NCBI GenBank assembly: GCA_026874595.1
Contig: CM049318.1
Location: forward strand, 58,746,250 to 58,810,249
From: Sipunculus nudus
Taxonomy: Eukaryota; Annelida; Sipuncula; Golfingiida; Sipunculidae
Reading direction: 5' to 3'
DNA: 64,000 nucleotides
In this document: piece after piece, positions 12,373 to 22,727 of the stretch
Layout: the number at the start of each line of letters is the position of its first letter
Position numbering within the stretch: the stretch's first letter is position 1
Translations under genes and position numbers: made by a program
The notes under the pieces: model-generated
What the model was told of the DNA's origin: nothing
The model's input: only the letters and a program-made list of their open reading frames with translations
Database searches by the model: none

Positions 12373-12716
12373 TAAATCAGTGCGGGAGGGTGATGTTTTA
12401 TCTATTTTTATGATACATTATTCATATTAATAGGGGACAACATATTTTCGGTAAACAATCTTTTGATGAGGGGAAAACATATCAATGACAACTGTTTTGC
12501 TAAATAGATATTATATTTGTTTTGTTAATCACATCATAACAAACCAAACTTAGGTTTTATTTATTTATTTGGTTTCGAAACAAATGTCAGCCCGACTTGA
12601 GCTTTAAGACTACATTTCTACCGAATATGTTTTGCTTAATGGTTAAAGAACATGATTACTAAACGAAATATTATCGAAATTTTATTACATTATTTTTATT
12701 TTAAGCAATGTCCGCA

Positions 12717-12834
12717 CGCCTGGGGCCTAAAGGAGGAAATTTTTTCCTGAAAGAAAAAATATTTTAATGCGGTTGGGGGGGGGGGGGGCTCAAGCCGGAC
12801 GCGCAGCGCCTGAGAAACAAACCTTTTTTGACCT
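12717..12834 (+). repeat. Degraded copy of the GGCC-TIR MITE
   Basis: The right end (GCGCCTGAGAAACAAACC...TTTTGACC) matches the right terminal repeat of the MITEs at 14.5, 17.5, 22.4 and 25.4 kb. The middle is replaced by a G-run at 12774-12788. Confidence 0.5.
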
Positions 12835-12904
12835 CAAGCTGATAATAGCTTAAAGGCAGCCAAAATGGGATGTCATCCTTTACAACTTAAATGAAAATTA
12901 AATA

Positions 12905-13104
12905 ACCCTCTCCTATCTCTCTCGCACGCACACGTCTTCTTTCTTTCTTCTTCTTCTTTCATTTAAATCTCGACAAGTTATCTTTTCTTCTTCTTCTTTT
13001 TCTACCTCTCTGTCTCTCTCTCTTTCTCTGTCTCTCTCTGTCTCTCTCTGCGTCTCTGTCTCTCTCTGTCTGTCTCTAACTCTGTCTGTCTGTCTGTCTG
13101 TCTG

Positions 13105-13162
<58 letters not shown>
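12905..13162. repeat. ~250 bp pure pyrimidine tract, (TCTG)n and (TC)n
   Basis: Almost wholly C/T on the plus strand: TTC triplets, TCTG tetranucleotides, then about 30 TC units ending near 13162. It lies just past the putative poly(A) signal of the minus-strand bursicon alpha gene, where the gene's sense strand is GA-rich. Such tracts can form triplex DNA. Confidence 0.9.
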
Positions 13163-13164
<2 letters not shown>

Positions 13165-13219
13165 GACTTAAACTATCAAACGCATAAAGAGTAACACAAA
13201 AGAAAAATCTATTTCATTC

Positions 13220-13225
13220 TTTATT
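13220..13225 (-). terminator. Putative poly(A) signal of bursicon alpha
   Basis: AATAAA on the minus strand, about 460 bases past the stop codon. It is the best canonical hexamer I saw there, but its use is unproven. Confidence 0.4.
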
Positions 13226-13684
13226 ATATGTACAATAGCACATTCTTGGATATGTTAGAAACTAAAACGGTGGGTCATCTAAACAAGGTATACAAATAAT
13301 GACCGACGCATTAAAAAAAGAAAAAAGCCAACAAAGGCGGTATGGCCTTAAATTATATTATTATAAGTATAATATGAATTATATTATTGATACGAATAGG
13401 ATTTTACAAACACATGTAGGATCAATTGAGCCATCTTCTCGGCAATAAACAAATTGTTTAAATGTTTGCCGGGGGGAGACATTGCGATTAAATGCATATC
13501 ATCGCGTAAAATTCGGAAACAAATTCGGCTACAATTTAACACTGCTTATTTAAACTGAAGCATTTTAAGGATGTTTGTGTATGAATTGTACAGCCTGTGA
13601 TTAAGTCAAACTATAACAAGGTTCACAAGTTGGATTTATCTGCCCTCATTGGTTGTAAGAGAACGACCTTTGCCCGCTGTATCT

Positions 13685-14116
13685 TTAACCAATCAGCGCG
13701 AGTTCTTGGGCTTCTAGATTGACGGCGGAAGAGCACGGCCGACACATGCAGCCAGTGGGCAGCTTCAAGCTCGTGACAGCCCTGGTCCAGCCCCTGCCCT
13801 CTCTCAGACAAAGCATGCTCACGTGCTGCGTGATTTCCCCAACCTCCTTGCAACACATACACATGCGCTGGATAGACGCGACTCCCCTGTCAAAGTTTGG
13901 TCGGGTGTATGAGTGACACTGCCCTTGGCAAGCATAAGATAACATTCTTTTGGGTGCACATTTCGGGATGCGAACGGTGTGCACGATACGGCGTAGGTGA
14001 CATTTTTCGTCAGATAAAGGTGCCATTGTCGTGAGGTCAATTCCGGTTGTCATCGCGGTCACCATGACAACAAGAAGGTAACATGCGATCAGCCGTGTCG
14101 CCATTGGTCCTGCCAT
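13685..14116 (-). CDS. burs: Bursicon alpha subunit (cystine-knot neurohormone)
   Basis: A 143-residue secreted protein, complete in one coding exon. In arthropods bursicon alpha pairs with bursicon beta to activate the LGR2/rickets receptor during cuticle tanning; its role in other phyla is less clear. Residues 1-25 form a signal peptide with a hydrophobic core (ACYLLVVMV). The mature part has 11 cysteines: 39, 53, 63, 67, 86, 88, 89, 103, 123, 125 and 128. That is the cysteine count of the family. Signature stretches are YACQGQCHSY, MCMCCKEVGE and the C-terminal TGCMCRPC. The chosen ATG (14116) has a strong context (A at -3, G at +4) and sits 14 bases after a TTTTTACAG acceptor (14132-14131), so an upstream untranslated exon exists. 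A second in-frame Met at residue 5 is possible. Bursicon beta lies about 11 kb away in divergent orientation. Confidence 0.93.
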   Translation of the reverse strand: MAGPMATRLIACYLLVVMVTAMTTGIDLTTMAPLSDEKCHLRRIVHTVRIPKCAPKRMLSYACQGQCHSYTRPNFDRGVASIQRMCMCCKEVGEITQHVSMLCLREGRGWTRAVTSLKLPTGCMCRPCSSAVNLEAQELALIG

Positions 14117-14465
14117 CTTTTTGTATTTTTCTGTAAAAATAAAAAATGAACTAATCTCTCAGTACTTTCCCAAGCCCGTTTAACTATGTATGCTTTTCCT
14201 TAATACTTTAAGTGATTTTTTTAATTAAAAGAATATGTTGTTGGTTTATATATTATAAATTTAATTGATAATATCAGCAATGAATGGTTAAAAACATTTT
14301 TTTCAAAGAGTTGTTAACTTATGCTCTAAAATGCTTTTTTTTTGCCTCTCATCAATGAAATATCTTTTTAAAGGGATTTTTAAAAACTATTCATATACAT
14401 TTCAACCTCAGATACATTATTCTATCCCAAGTTTGGACGTTAGCACCCTAAAAAAGTTGATGTTG

Positions 14466-14758
14466 GGCCAAAAGAAAAAAGATATGGTTCTGAGGCACCG
14501 CCCCCGTTAATTTTAATCCCCCGCATCAAACATTTTTATTTGATTTCATTTTCAAGAAGATAAAATAGCACAATTTTGATCAGATTCCCTTTGTTATTTA
14601 GTGCTTTTACCTGTTAAGCCAAACAATTCTGTTATTTTCATGCTTTTCCCTGAATCATATGACATTGTTATCGAAACATACAAAAAAAGTAAATAAAACA
14701 ATCGCCCTCCGCACTGATGTTTTAAAAAACTGCCTGAGAACCAAACCCTTTTTTGGCC
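14466..14758 (+). mobile_element. GGCC-TIR MITE, copy 1
   Basis: A non-autonomous element of about 293 bp with terminal inverted repeats. The left end reads GGCCAAAAG...ATGGTTCTGAGGCACC; the right end is the inverse (TGCCTGAGAACCAAACC...TTGGCC). The interior shares landmarks with the other copies, such as ATTTTCATGCTTTTCCCTGA. No transposase is encoded. Confidence 0.8.
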
Positions 14759-15523
14759 TTCCCATGTTATTATATGTCATGTTATTTTGATGTTATTTGA
14801 TGCCAAGAGGTTTTCTGTGTCTGCAACAGGTGAGCTGGAATGAATATTTTTTTGTCCAGTGCATGTAATTAATAAAAAAAATGTTTAAACTATACTTCAA
14901 TATATAATCAAACGGTGTCATCAATAAAAAGTTTTCATGTACCTGAATTTATAGAGCAAGTATATTCTCAGCATTCACAATATGTACAATTTAAGGGATT
15001 CAGGAACAAAGGTTTGTAAAATATGAAGAAAACTGAAATAATATCTACTGTCCTGAGGATTATCCTTTGCTACTGGTGTTCATATGTTCGTACCACTTCA
15101 TTATTAATTAAAGTATTCATCTTCTGCATCCAAGCGCCACCTGATGTCCATGCAGTTATACACATATAACAGGTGAGTATGAAATCACTGTCGAGAACGA
15201 TGCCAAGTGTGTCCTAAGAGGGCATTTTCTCCCGATTCCCGTAAATCTTGAATAATTTAACCATTGTTTTTCTAACTGACCGTTTCCTGGTTAAAATGTA
15301 CAGAAACAGACTTCTTGGCCACACATTGAACTTGTATATATCGTTATTCTAAGATGTGCATTGGAGGTAAGGTTCTTTTGTAAGAAATCTCACCTTGCGT
15401 ACGATACATTTACTTCTTTTTACTTGTTTATTTACCCGAATGAATTGCAAGGGGCGTTTATTTAACCAGCCATAAGCAAGATGTGAGTCAAAGAATTCCT
15501 AGACGACTAGCCGGAATAGTTCC

Positions 15524-15780
15524 ACCTCCAGCTATCTTCCTTTCTGCAACTTTCCTTCCCACTTCAACTATCTTACTCTCTGCAACTATCCTAACCACTG
15601 CAACTATCCTACTCACTGCAACTATCCTACTCTTTGCAACTATCATACTCTCTGCACTATCCTACTCTCTGCAAATATCCTATTTACTGCAACTATTTTA
15701 CCCACTGCAACTATTCTACTCACTTCAACTTTTATACTCACTGCTACCATCCTACCCACTGCAACTATTCTACCCACATG
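15524..15780 (+). repeat. 18 bp minisatellite, ~15 units
   Basis: Diverged tandem copies of ACTGCAACTATCCTACTC. The unit is a multiple of three, so long open frames arise by chance (TATILL-type repeats). No coding role is inferred. Confidence 0.85.
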
Positions 15781-16536
15781 ATATTACTGCGACATGAGAG
15801 GTTTTGCTTTACCCATTCACTCCCAGAAGAGCTCCGGCTACACCAAAATTCTCTGTTTTTTTTTAATTTAACAGTATTTTGACTGGATTTGCCTTTGCTT
15901 GAATACTTTGACTTTGGAATAGTAAAATACTAAAATCAGGACCAGACGGGAATATACCACTGCAACAAGGAAAATTGGAATAAATTAGTAAGGCCACGCA
16001 AACAAAAAATGTTCTTCGGATTCACCGTTCCTCTTTTTCGTGTTCCAAACGAATTTACGTATCTTTTTTTTTTTTTTTTTGCTGGCAAGCCTGGAAAGTT
16101 AACGTATTATTTATCGATCAGCACCATATCTTTGCTCTAAGAGTCCATATAGAACGTGAATAAAAGAAACTACACCAGCACCCTGTTCAAGAAATTCGTA
16201 ACAGAGGAAGTAAGCGTTTATGTATTTCTTTTATTATTATCTTCCCAATGTTATCACTAAAAATAAATATGCAGTTAAATAATTGCGAAAATTAGTCAAA
16301 TTTGACTCTGTGACGTATTACAATTGATTGTTACAACAAAATGAACGATTACACAAAAGGAAAAACATAAACTTGCTAACATTTTTATAATCTAAGATTA
16401 TAATTAAATGTTATAATTAAACATCTGTATTATATATGCAATTTAAAAATATATATTATTGATTAAAAATCACTCAGATAAACAGTCATTCATAAATACT
16501 CGCAACATAGATGCGTCTAAGCCTTGAAGTACTTAC

Positions 16537-16750
16537 TTGCCTCTGGGAACCGCAGTCTTTTTGGCATAAAAATATGACGCTTCAAATGCCTTCAGCTATG
16601 GGACAGACGTGTCACCCCGCCCTTCAACGTCTCTATGACTCGTTGCTTCAAATCTTTCATAAACTTTATTCTCTAATAAGTGTTCTTTTCAGAATATGGT
16701 CCCGGGGTCTGTCTAATCCATAAAATGCATCCTGACCAATCACTGAACTC
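16537..16750 (-). promoter_or_regulatory. Candidate promoter and 5' UTR exon of bursicon alpha
   Basis: On the minus strand a strong donor (GGCAA|GTAAGTAC) ends at 16537. Upstream are a CCAAT-type box (GTGATTGGTCAGG on the minus strand, near 16730) and an A/T-rich GCATTTTATGG about 20 bases downstream of it. Position and strand fit a first untranslated exon spliced to 14130. This is inference from signals only. Confidence 0.3.
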
Positions 16751-17044
16751 GACATAGCCAGAGTTGATTGACAGTTCGTTGCAGCCTGATGAGGCTTACA
16801 TTAATTAATTATCCGGTCTGTCTTTCCGCCCCTTAATATTATCTGGTTTGTTCTGACCGCCTTTGCTAGGATCTGTCTTATTACATCTTGTATTTTAAGA
16901 TAACCGTCACGTGTGGGGAAATGATTTTGTTTGCGTGAGCAAGGTCTCCAAACTTTATATTCAACAGGGTCACTTATGAACAAAAACGGATTCTTATAGG
17001 CCTGGATTGAATATTAAAAGTGGCCCATTCCGTTATCTGACGTT

Positions 17045-17420
17045 CTCTAGAACCTCTAACAAAAAAAAAATAAGCCAAAAACCGTTCACCCCACATGGCA
17101 CAGGTTGTCCGTTTTGTTTATATCCACCTGTTGATAACATAGGAAGGGGGTCACAAAAATGGCCGCCAATCGTAATCCAAACACGGCCAATAAAAGGGGC
17201 GTCCATTCGGGGGAGGGGGTCAATGTTATAATTCGCGAGTGCGGAATCAACCAAGTTCGCTCACATGAATTTTCAGTTTGTACCGTGTTTACTAAATAGT
17301 TCGTGGATAAAAAAGCTTATACGCCCGCCGCTTGGCCGTTTTAGGAATTGTTAGGAGGAAAGTTCAAGTACGTGGTCACAGAGTAAGCCAGAAGTCCCAG
17401 ATGGCTTTATGTAGTAGTTA
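17045..17420 (+). repeat. Old interspersed repeat, paired with 21755-22290
   Basis: Two regions share ordered landmarks: a GGYTGTCCGTWTTGTKTA segment, AATCCAAACAC, a CGTGTTTACT segment, and CAGAGTAAGCCAG. In both cases a GGCC-TIR MITE follows. The second copy also has a SINE inserted. Confidence 0.5.
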
Positions 17421-17457
17421 ATATTTATATTTCCAGTTATTCAATTTTTAACACTTA

Positions 17458-17812
17458 GGCCCAAAAAATTAAAGGTATCGTTCTCAGGCACCGCCCGCGT
17501 CAATTTTAAACCCCTGCATCAAAACTTTTTATTTTTATTTTCATTTGAAACTTACTTATTTTGAGCTTCAGCCGCTCGGACATTTCTTTCAAGAAGATAA
17601 AATGATACAAGTTTGATAAAATTTCCTTTGTCATGTAGTGCTTTTTCTTGTTTAGCAAAATAAATCTGTTATCATCATGCTTTTTCCTTATCATTTGATA
17701 TTTTTATCAAAACATACAAACAAATTTAAAAAACGCTCCCCCCCCCCCGCATGGATTTATAAAAAAAAAGACCGGAGAAACAAACCTTAATTTTTTTTTA
17801 TTTTTTTGCCTT
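17458..17812 (+). mobile_element. GGCC-TIR MITE, copy 2
   Basis: Left end GGCCCAAAAAATTAAAGGTATCG with TTCTCAGGCACCGCCCGCG; right end GACCGGAGAAACAAACC...TTTGCC. It is about 60 bp longer than copy 1 because of an insertion (near TTGAGCTTCAGCCGCTCGG) and a C-run. Confidence 0.75.
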
Positions 17813-18266
17813 ATCCATCATTTGTTAATAATCATTAAAATCTTGTGACAAAGGCATAAAACATACAGATTACATTTTAAAAGTTGACAATTTGACCATT
17901 CGGCGTAGTGAGGAAAACTTTTAGGACCGACTTTCTTCGTTTACCATAAATTCAGTGTACCATCGTTGTTGTACTTGATGACCTCTGCCTGACCATGAAA
18001 CCATAACCAGGTCATCAAGTGTAGAACCACTGAAAAGCTAAATGCATGGTGTAGTTGATGCGTGTTAGCCTAACCAGTATTTTTTTTTATATCTGGCCAA
18101 TAATATGGTGTACAAATGCTTGCTTTTTATTTCACAATGGTATATTATCTTGATACTACCTTAAAATTCAATGGATTAATTCCTTATCTGTTATTCTGAA
18201 CCGTCACACAATTTACCAAAACCCGCTCAACACGTTTTGCGTGTAAAGTTGCCAAAAGACAAAACT

Positions 18267-18280
18267 GCGCCACCTGGCGG
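18267..18280. promoter_or_regulatory. CTCF-like motif between the bursicon genes
   Basis: GCGCCACCTGGCGG fits the CTCF core on the reverse strand with one mismatch. It lies between the divergent bursicon alpha and beta transcription units. Confidence 0.35.
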
Positions 18281-18736
18281 AAGTAAAATAAGACTGACAG
18301 GTGCCTCCGGTGTACTTGACAGGGTGCCAAGTGACCTCCTCCAAGGACAAACACTGTCTGACGTTACCAGGTAACCCAGGACAGTGAACTTTATCCACTC
18401 GGCACGTGGTCTGGTCTACGTGAAATCAGAATTAATCACTGAACATCCTTTTGTTCTCATTTATTGCCCAAATCATTGGATAGAAGTACGATCAAGCAGA
18501 CACCTGATCAGTGAAGCAAATTTTGCGATCATAATTTTTGAACATCACTGATTTCACGGTAACGAGGGAAAAATCGAATCACCGAACAGAGCGGAGTATG
18601 CCCAAATAGTTACATCGGGCATAATCTCAGATACATGCCTCAGAAATACAAAACCACATGTTGTGATATATATTTGTTCTAAGGCAGTGGCATATGGTTT
18701 CTAAAATATCATTACCCATATCAGTCGTGTAGGACT

Positions 18737-19110
18737 AGAGTCCGGACTCTGTCGGCGGGGGGGGGGGGGGTAGCGCTAGAGAAATTAAGCCGAGTCCATC
18801 TCGAGTCGAACAGAAAGAAAGTTCAGTCACACACCAAAAGACATTTATAAAATATATATACAAATTATTAACAGAATTTTACAAAATTATCACTGGGAAC
18901 GTAATTAACCAATCAATTAAAAAAAATGTATTTGTTTGTGGAACAAAATAAAAAATACCAACGATAATTTCCATTTTACTTTTGGTAATTTCCAGTTTAA
19001 ATTTCGTTTAATAAAGCGATTGTATTGGACTCGGACTTGGACTCGGGTTCGAGATAACTTCGACTTTGAGCAGGACTCGAGTAGCCTGGTCTCGGACCTA
19101 CACCTGGAAT
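18737..19110. repeat. GACTCG-rich repeat with a perfect 14 bp palindrome
   Basis: Starts with the palindrome AGAGTCCGGACTCT (18737-18750), then a G-run, then CCGAGTCC/CGAGTCG at 18790-18806. A related cluster of GGACTCGGAC motifs follows at 19026-19090. It looks like both ends of one decayed element around AT-rich DNA. Confidence 0.4.
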
Positions 19111-19891
19111 CAGATGGTATCGACTCTACTACAATACTGACCCGTATGCTTCATAGCGACCAAACAGCGAGGTTTGTGCAAAGGAACACTTCGTCGTGGA
19201 CACATAACACAAGTACAGAAACAACTGCACTGGTTACCATGGGTTGTACCAAACCGAACATCCACAGCTGATAAAGGAGCGATATTGTGGAATATGTAAG
19301 CTTTTGTTATAATACAAGAGAAATTATATAGGAATAGAGAATAGAAATGATGTAAACCCTTCTCCATACGCAGATACCATATATTATATGATCTATGATA
19401 GTTTCTTTCCAATATTTAATTATCTGACATGTTATTTTTATCAAAAAAAACTTTTGTGGATGCAGTTTATATAGAATTATCTCATTAAATATGCAACATT
19501 CAAAATGGCACATTATAGTTTTGGTATATTTACATCTAAATTAACTTAGGCATTTTATAGCGTATAATCTTTAAACAAGTTCTATAAATACCCTGTTTAC
19601 CAACGCCATTGTAGGCTACCTGTCGTGCTTATAATAAGCGCATTTTGAAGCTAAATCGAAAGCAATTTTCTCAAATTTACATTATGCCCAGGCTTGTCTA
19701 AATAAACCCCAAAATGCCTCACTTGGGTCACAATACAGAAAGCAGCGGACTAGGCATTTGATTAGCTCTTGCATGATCTTAAGTGAATCACATGGAGGAT
19801 AATATACTTTGTGATTTTAAGAATTATTAGAATCAATATAAGTGAATATTCATTAGGGATATTTAATAATCAAAAGACACCAATGCGCATA

Positions 19892-19901
<10 letters not shown>

Positions 19902-19947
<46 letters not shown>
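19902..19947. repeat. (TA)n microsatellite
   Basis: An alternating TA tract; a shorter one sits at 20459-20480. Confidence 0.95.
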
Positions 19948-19949
<2 letters not shown>

Positions 19950-20250
19950 GGCTTTACGACCTTCAGCTGGGAGACCTGCACCACTTGGTATGAGTATAGT
20001 ACATTTGCCTTTTATATTCCTTTTTATATTCCTTTTTATATTGTATATTTGCCTTTTGAATGGTATATTTTCATAGTATATGTGTATTGTATATTTATAT
20101 CATATGTGTATACTACTGAAATGTTATTAAATATCAGCTTACTTGCTAATGGGCTTCCTGGTAAAATATCTTTGTATTAATTATAAACATTAAACCACTA
20201 CAAACCTTTGTGCCCTCTTATGTTCCAGTACCGCACATGTACCCCGCCCA

Positions 20251-20280
20251 ATCCTATTGTGCCCCCGAGGACAATAGGAT
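20251..20280. repeat. Perfect 10 bp stem hairpin
   Basis: ATCCTATTGT, a 10-base loop (GCCCCCGAGG), then ACAATAGGAT. The stem is perfect. It lies in otherwise unannotated DNA. Confidence 0.85.
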
Positions 20281-20846
20281 CAGTGTCAGTCATTAAATGT
20301 TCCCCCCAATACGCACAAAGCATAATCTCGTAATCTCGTAAAGTCTCGGCTTTTCAAACCACGCCGCTAGCTTCATTCTAACAACATTCACCTGATGACT
20401 GGGTCGCATCCCGTGAAACAGACTGTAGTGAATTTACAGTGTTGTTTTTCTCTAGAGTTATATATATATATATATATATTAAAATTACTGACAGTCTGTG
20501 AATTATTATCCCACGGAGGACTGAATTCTTGTGCCATTTAGCGGGATCAGGGGAGGAGTGTCCTAGTTTCTCAATATGGGGATTCCGCAAGTAACATCTG
20601 AAATGCCCTAATAATATAATAAATAATACAAGCGGGAGGTGCCGTCTCCTTCTATATAATAACTCCGAGGGGGGAATCAACTTCACACGCCCACACGCAC
20701 TAACCTCATAACTGTCGTGCCACATACGATGGCAAAGGAAGAAAATATAAAATGTTTATACAAAATGGATATATATATATGGCGACTGGTTTTAAGTTTT
20801 ACTTTACTGGCAAGTGTCGATCAGATACATTAAAATCATACATTAA

Positions 20847-21045
20847 AACCAGAATTCTGCATTCTAAGGAATGCATGCCTCCGCCATGCGGGGTCCCTAT
20901 TGTGGGATGCTCCTAAAACCATTCCACAGTTCATTCGTGAATAAGTGACTGTACATTTGTCAATCTTCATTTGATTTTTTTTTTCAATATTATCATCTAT
21001 ACTACCTTTAAAATTTAATCGATGATTTTTGCTGTTATCCTTACT
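20847..21045 (+). mobile_element. CCTCCGCC MITE-like element, partial copy
   Basis: Shares its left part with the copies at 21158 and 39955: GAATGCATGCCTCCGCCATG, then CATTCGTGAATAAGTGACTG and TACATTTGTCAATCTTCAT. The right terminus is missing. Confidence 0.6.
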
Positions 21046-21157
21046 TTCAACCTAGTTCCAGTTTCCAACCCTTCTGAAATGGATTGGGTCATGTGACCTT
21101 AAGTCAGCGTATTCTTTGAAGGTACAAGTACACCTGGAAACCATAAAAGCAACATGA

Positions 21158-21547
21158 GCTAAAACATGACTAGAAATCGGCATTCCAAAGAATGCAAGCC
21201 TCCGCCATATGTGCGTTTGTGTGAGGGGAGGGGGGGTCCTTATAGTGGTATGCTCCCCAACCCGTGTTTGCATTCACCTCTTCGACCCTTATTCCGAGGT
21301 TTATTCGTGCATAAGTTACTGTACATTTGTGAATATTCCTAGGTGACGTTCTTAAATTCTGTTCATGTACCAGATTCATACCAAAATCTAAACGTTTCTT
21401 CATTGACATATTCCCTAAATACCCTGAAAATGTCACGAGATACCGTTCATTATTGCATAAGTTATGTTGTGAACAAACAAACAAACACACAAAAACACAC
21501 ACACGAACAGAGATGAACGCATACCCCCCTGGCGGAGGCAAAAATCA
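21158..21547 (+). mobile_element. CCTCCGCC MITE-like element, full copy
   Basis: About 390 bp, with an outer inverted repeat of GCCTCCGCCA (near 21199) and TGGCGGAGGC (near 21530). Internal landmarks shared with 39955-40345 include GTCACGAGATACCGTTCATT-type sequence, TTATGTTGTGAACAAAC and CACACACGAACAGAGATGAA. No coding capacity. Confidence 0.7.
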
Positions 21548-21964
21548 TACAGTTGCTTTCATACATTTCTGAGCAACCTTTGGCTATATACAAACCTTCT
21601 TATTGAACAATTCAGGCAAACGTACAGAGTTAGGGAGACGTTCGTTTTTTCCCCGTAAATGTAGACCAAAAAACAAAAGTATCAATTTATTTTTAAAATG
21701 TCTTTACCGATATCAGACGCATATTAACTAAATATTATCCCTTCAACCTATAATAAAAATATGTAAAAAAAACGCCAATCCTACAGTACACCGGCTGTCC
21801 GTATTGTGTATTTTCATGTGTTTATAACATGTGGGGGCCGCTAAAATAATCCAAACACCCTCAAAAAAGATATCTGATGGTAAGAGAGACTAACCAGAGT
21901 TTTGCAAATGGCGTTTGGAAACTAGCGACCTTTCGACTTCAAACATATGTTACCAACCAGCTGT

Positions 21965-22165
21965 TACCCGGACAGCTGAGTGGTAAAACGCTCGGCCTTC
22001 TCCACTGGCGACCCGGGTTCAAGTCCCGGCGTGGCTATGAGAGTGGGTTGTAGTTGACCGTCCAATGTCGGTGGTTTTCTCCGGGTCCTCCGGTTTCCTC
22101 AACCCTTAGTCTACTACAGAGCGCCAACATCCGATCCATGTACAATAAATAAAGTTTTAGTTTAC
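21965..22165 (+). mobile_element. tRNA-derived SINE
   Basis: The tRNA-like head (about 21966-22038) has box A AGCTGAGTGGT (21974-21984) and box B GGTTCAAGTCC (22016-22026). A conserved-looking body follows (CGGTGGTTTTCTCCGGGTCC, then CCGGTTTCCTC), then a TACAATAAATAAAG tail. The body resembles the shared central domain of several invertebrate SINE families. It is inserted into an older repeat. Confidence 0.8.
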
Positions 22166-22423
22166 ATGTTTTTTTCTGTTTGTCAACTTAGGCGCACGTA
22201 CGCATGTACGGTGTTTACTTACACCTTGTATATAAACAGTTCATTAATACTTACGCAGAGTAAGCCAGGAATCACATAAATTCTACAGATAAGGCAGGTG
22301 AATAGAACTTTCTATCAATTTGGAACAAAAAAGAATCCTGACAACAAATTTCTGTAAAGGCTATCGATTTAGTTTGACATATAAATGACGACAAAATCGA
22401 CTAGCTTACAAAGAGAAGTATAA

Positions 22424-22727
22424 GGGAAAAAAACGGTTTGGTTTCAGGCAATTTTTTGAATAAATCTTGACGGGCGGGCGATTCTTTTTTATTATTATTT
22501 TTTTTTTTACCTTTTCTTTGTATGTTTCGATAATAAGTCATATGATCAGGGTAAAAGCATGATAATAACAGGATTTTTACGCTTAACAGGTACAAGAAAT
22601 ACATAACAAAGGACATCTTATCGAAATTGTATTATTTTATCTTTTTGAAAGATGAAAATCAAAATGAAATTTTTTTTAAGCAGGGGTAAAATTTGAAGCG
22701 GGCCTGAGAAACATACCTTTTTTGGCC
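22424..22727 (-). mobile_element. GGCC-TIR MITE, copy 3 (inverted)
   Basis: Same family as 14466-14758 but reversed, shown by GATCAGGGTAAAAGCATGAT in the interior. The right end is CGGGCCTGAGAAACATACC...TTTGGCC. Confidence 0.75.

Larger units (their letters stand above)
14131..16536 (-). other. Probable 5' UTR intron of bursicon alpha
   Basis: Bounded by the acceptor before the bursicon alpha ATG and, as the best candidate, a GTAAGT donor at 16536-16531. It holds a MITE (14466-14758) and an 18 bp minisatellite (15524-15780), and otherwise nothing coding. Confidence 0.4.

Noticed and set aside
15483-15797. A 104-codon frame of TATILL-like repeats
   Set aside because: Produced by an 18 bp minisatellite whose length is a multiple of three; no flanking coding sequence.
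18213-18398. A 61-codon minus-strand frame
   Set aside because: Slightly richer in GC than its surroundings, but with no splice sites or family resemblance; the CTCF-like motif is the only notable content.
21965-22040. A functional tRNA gene
   Set aside because: Box A and box B are present, but the segment continues into a SINE body and tail and does not form a clean acceptor stem.
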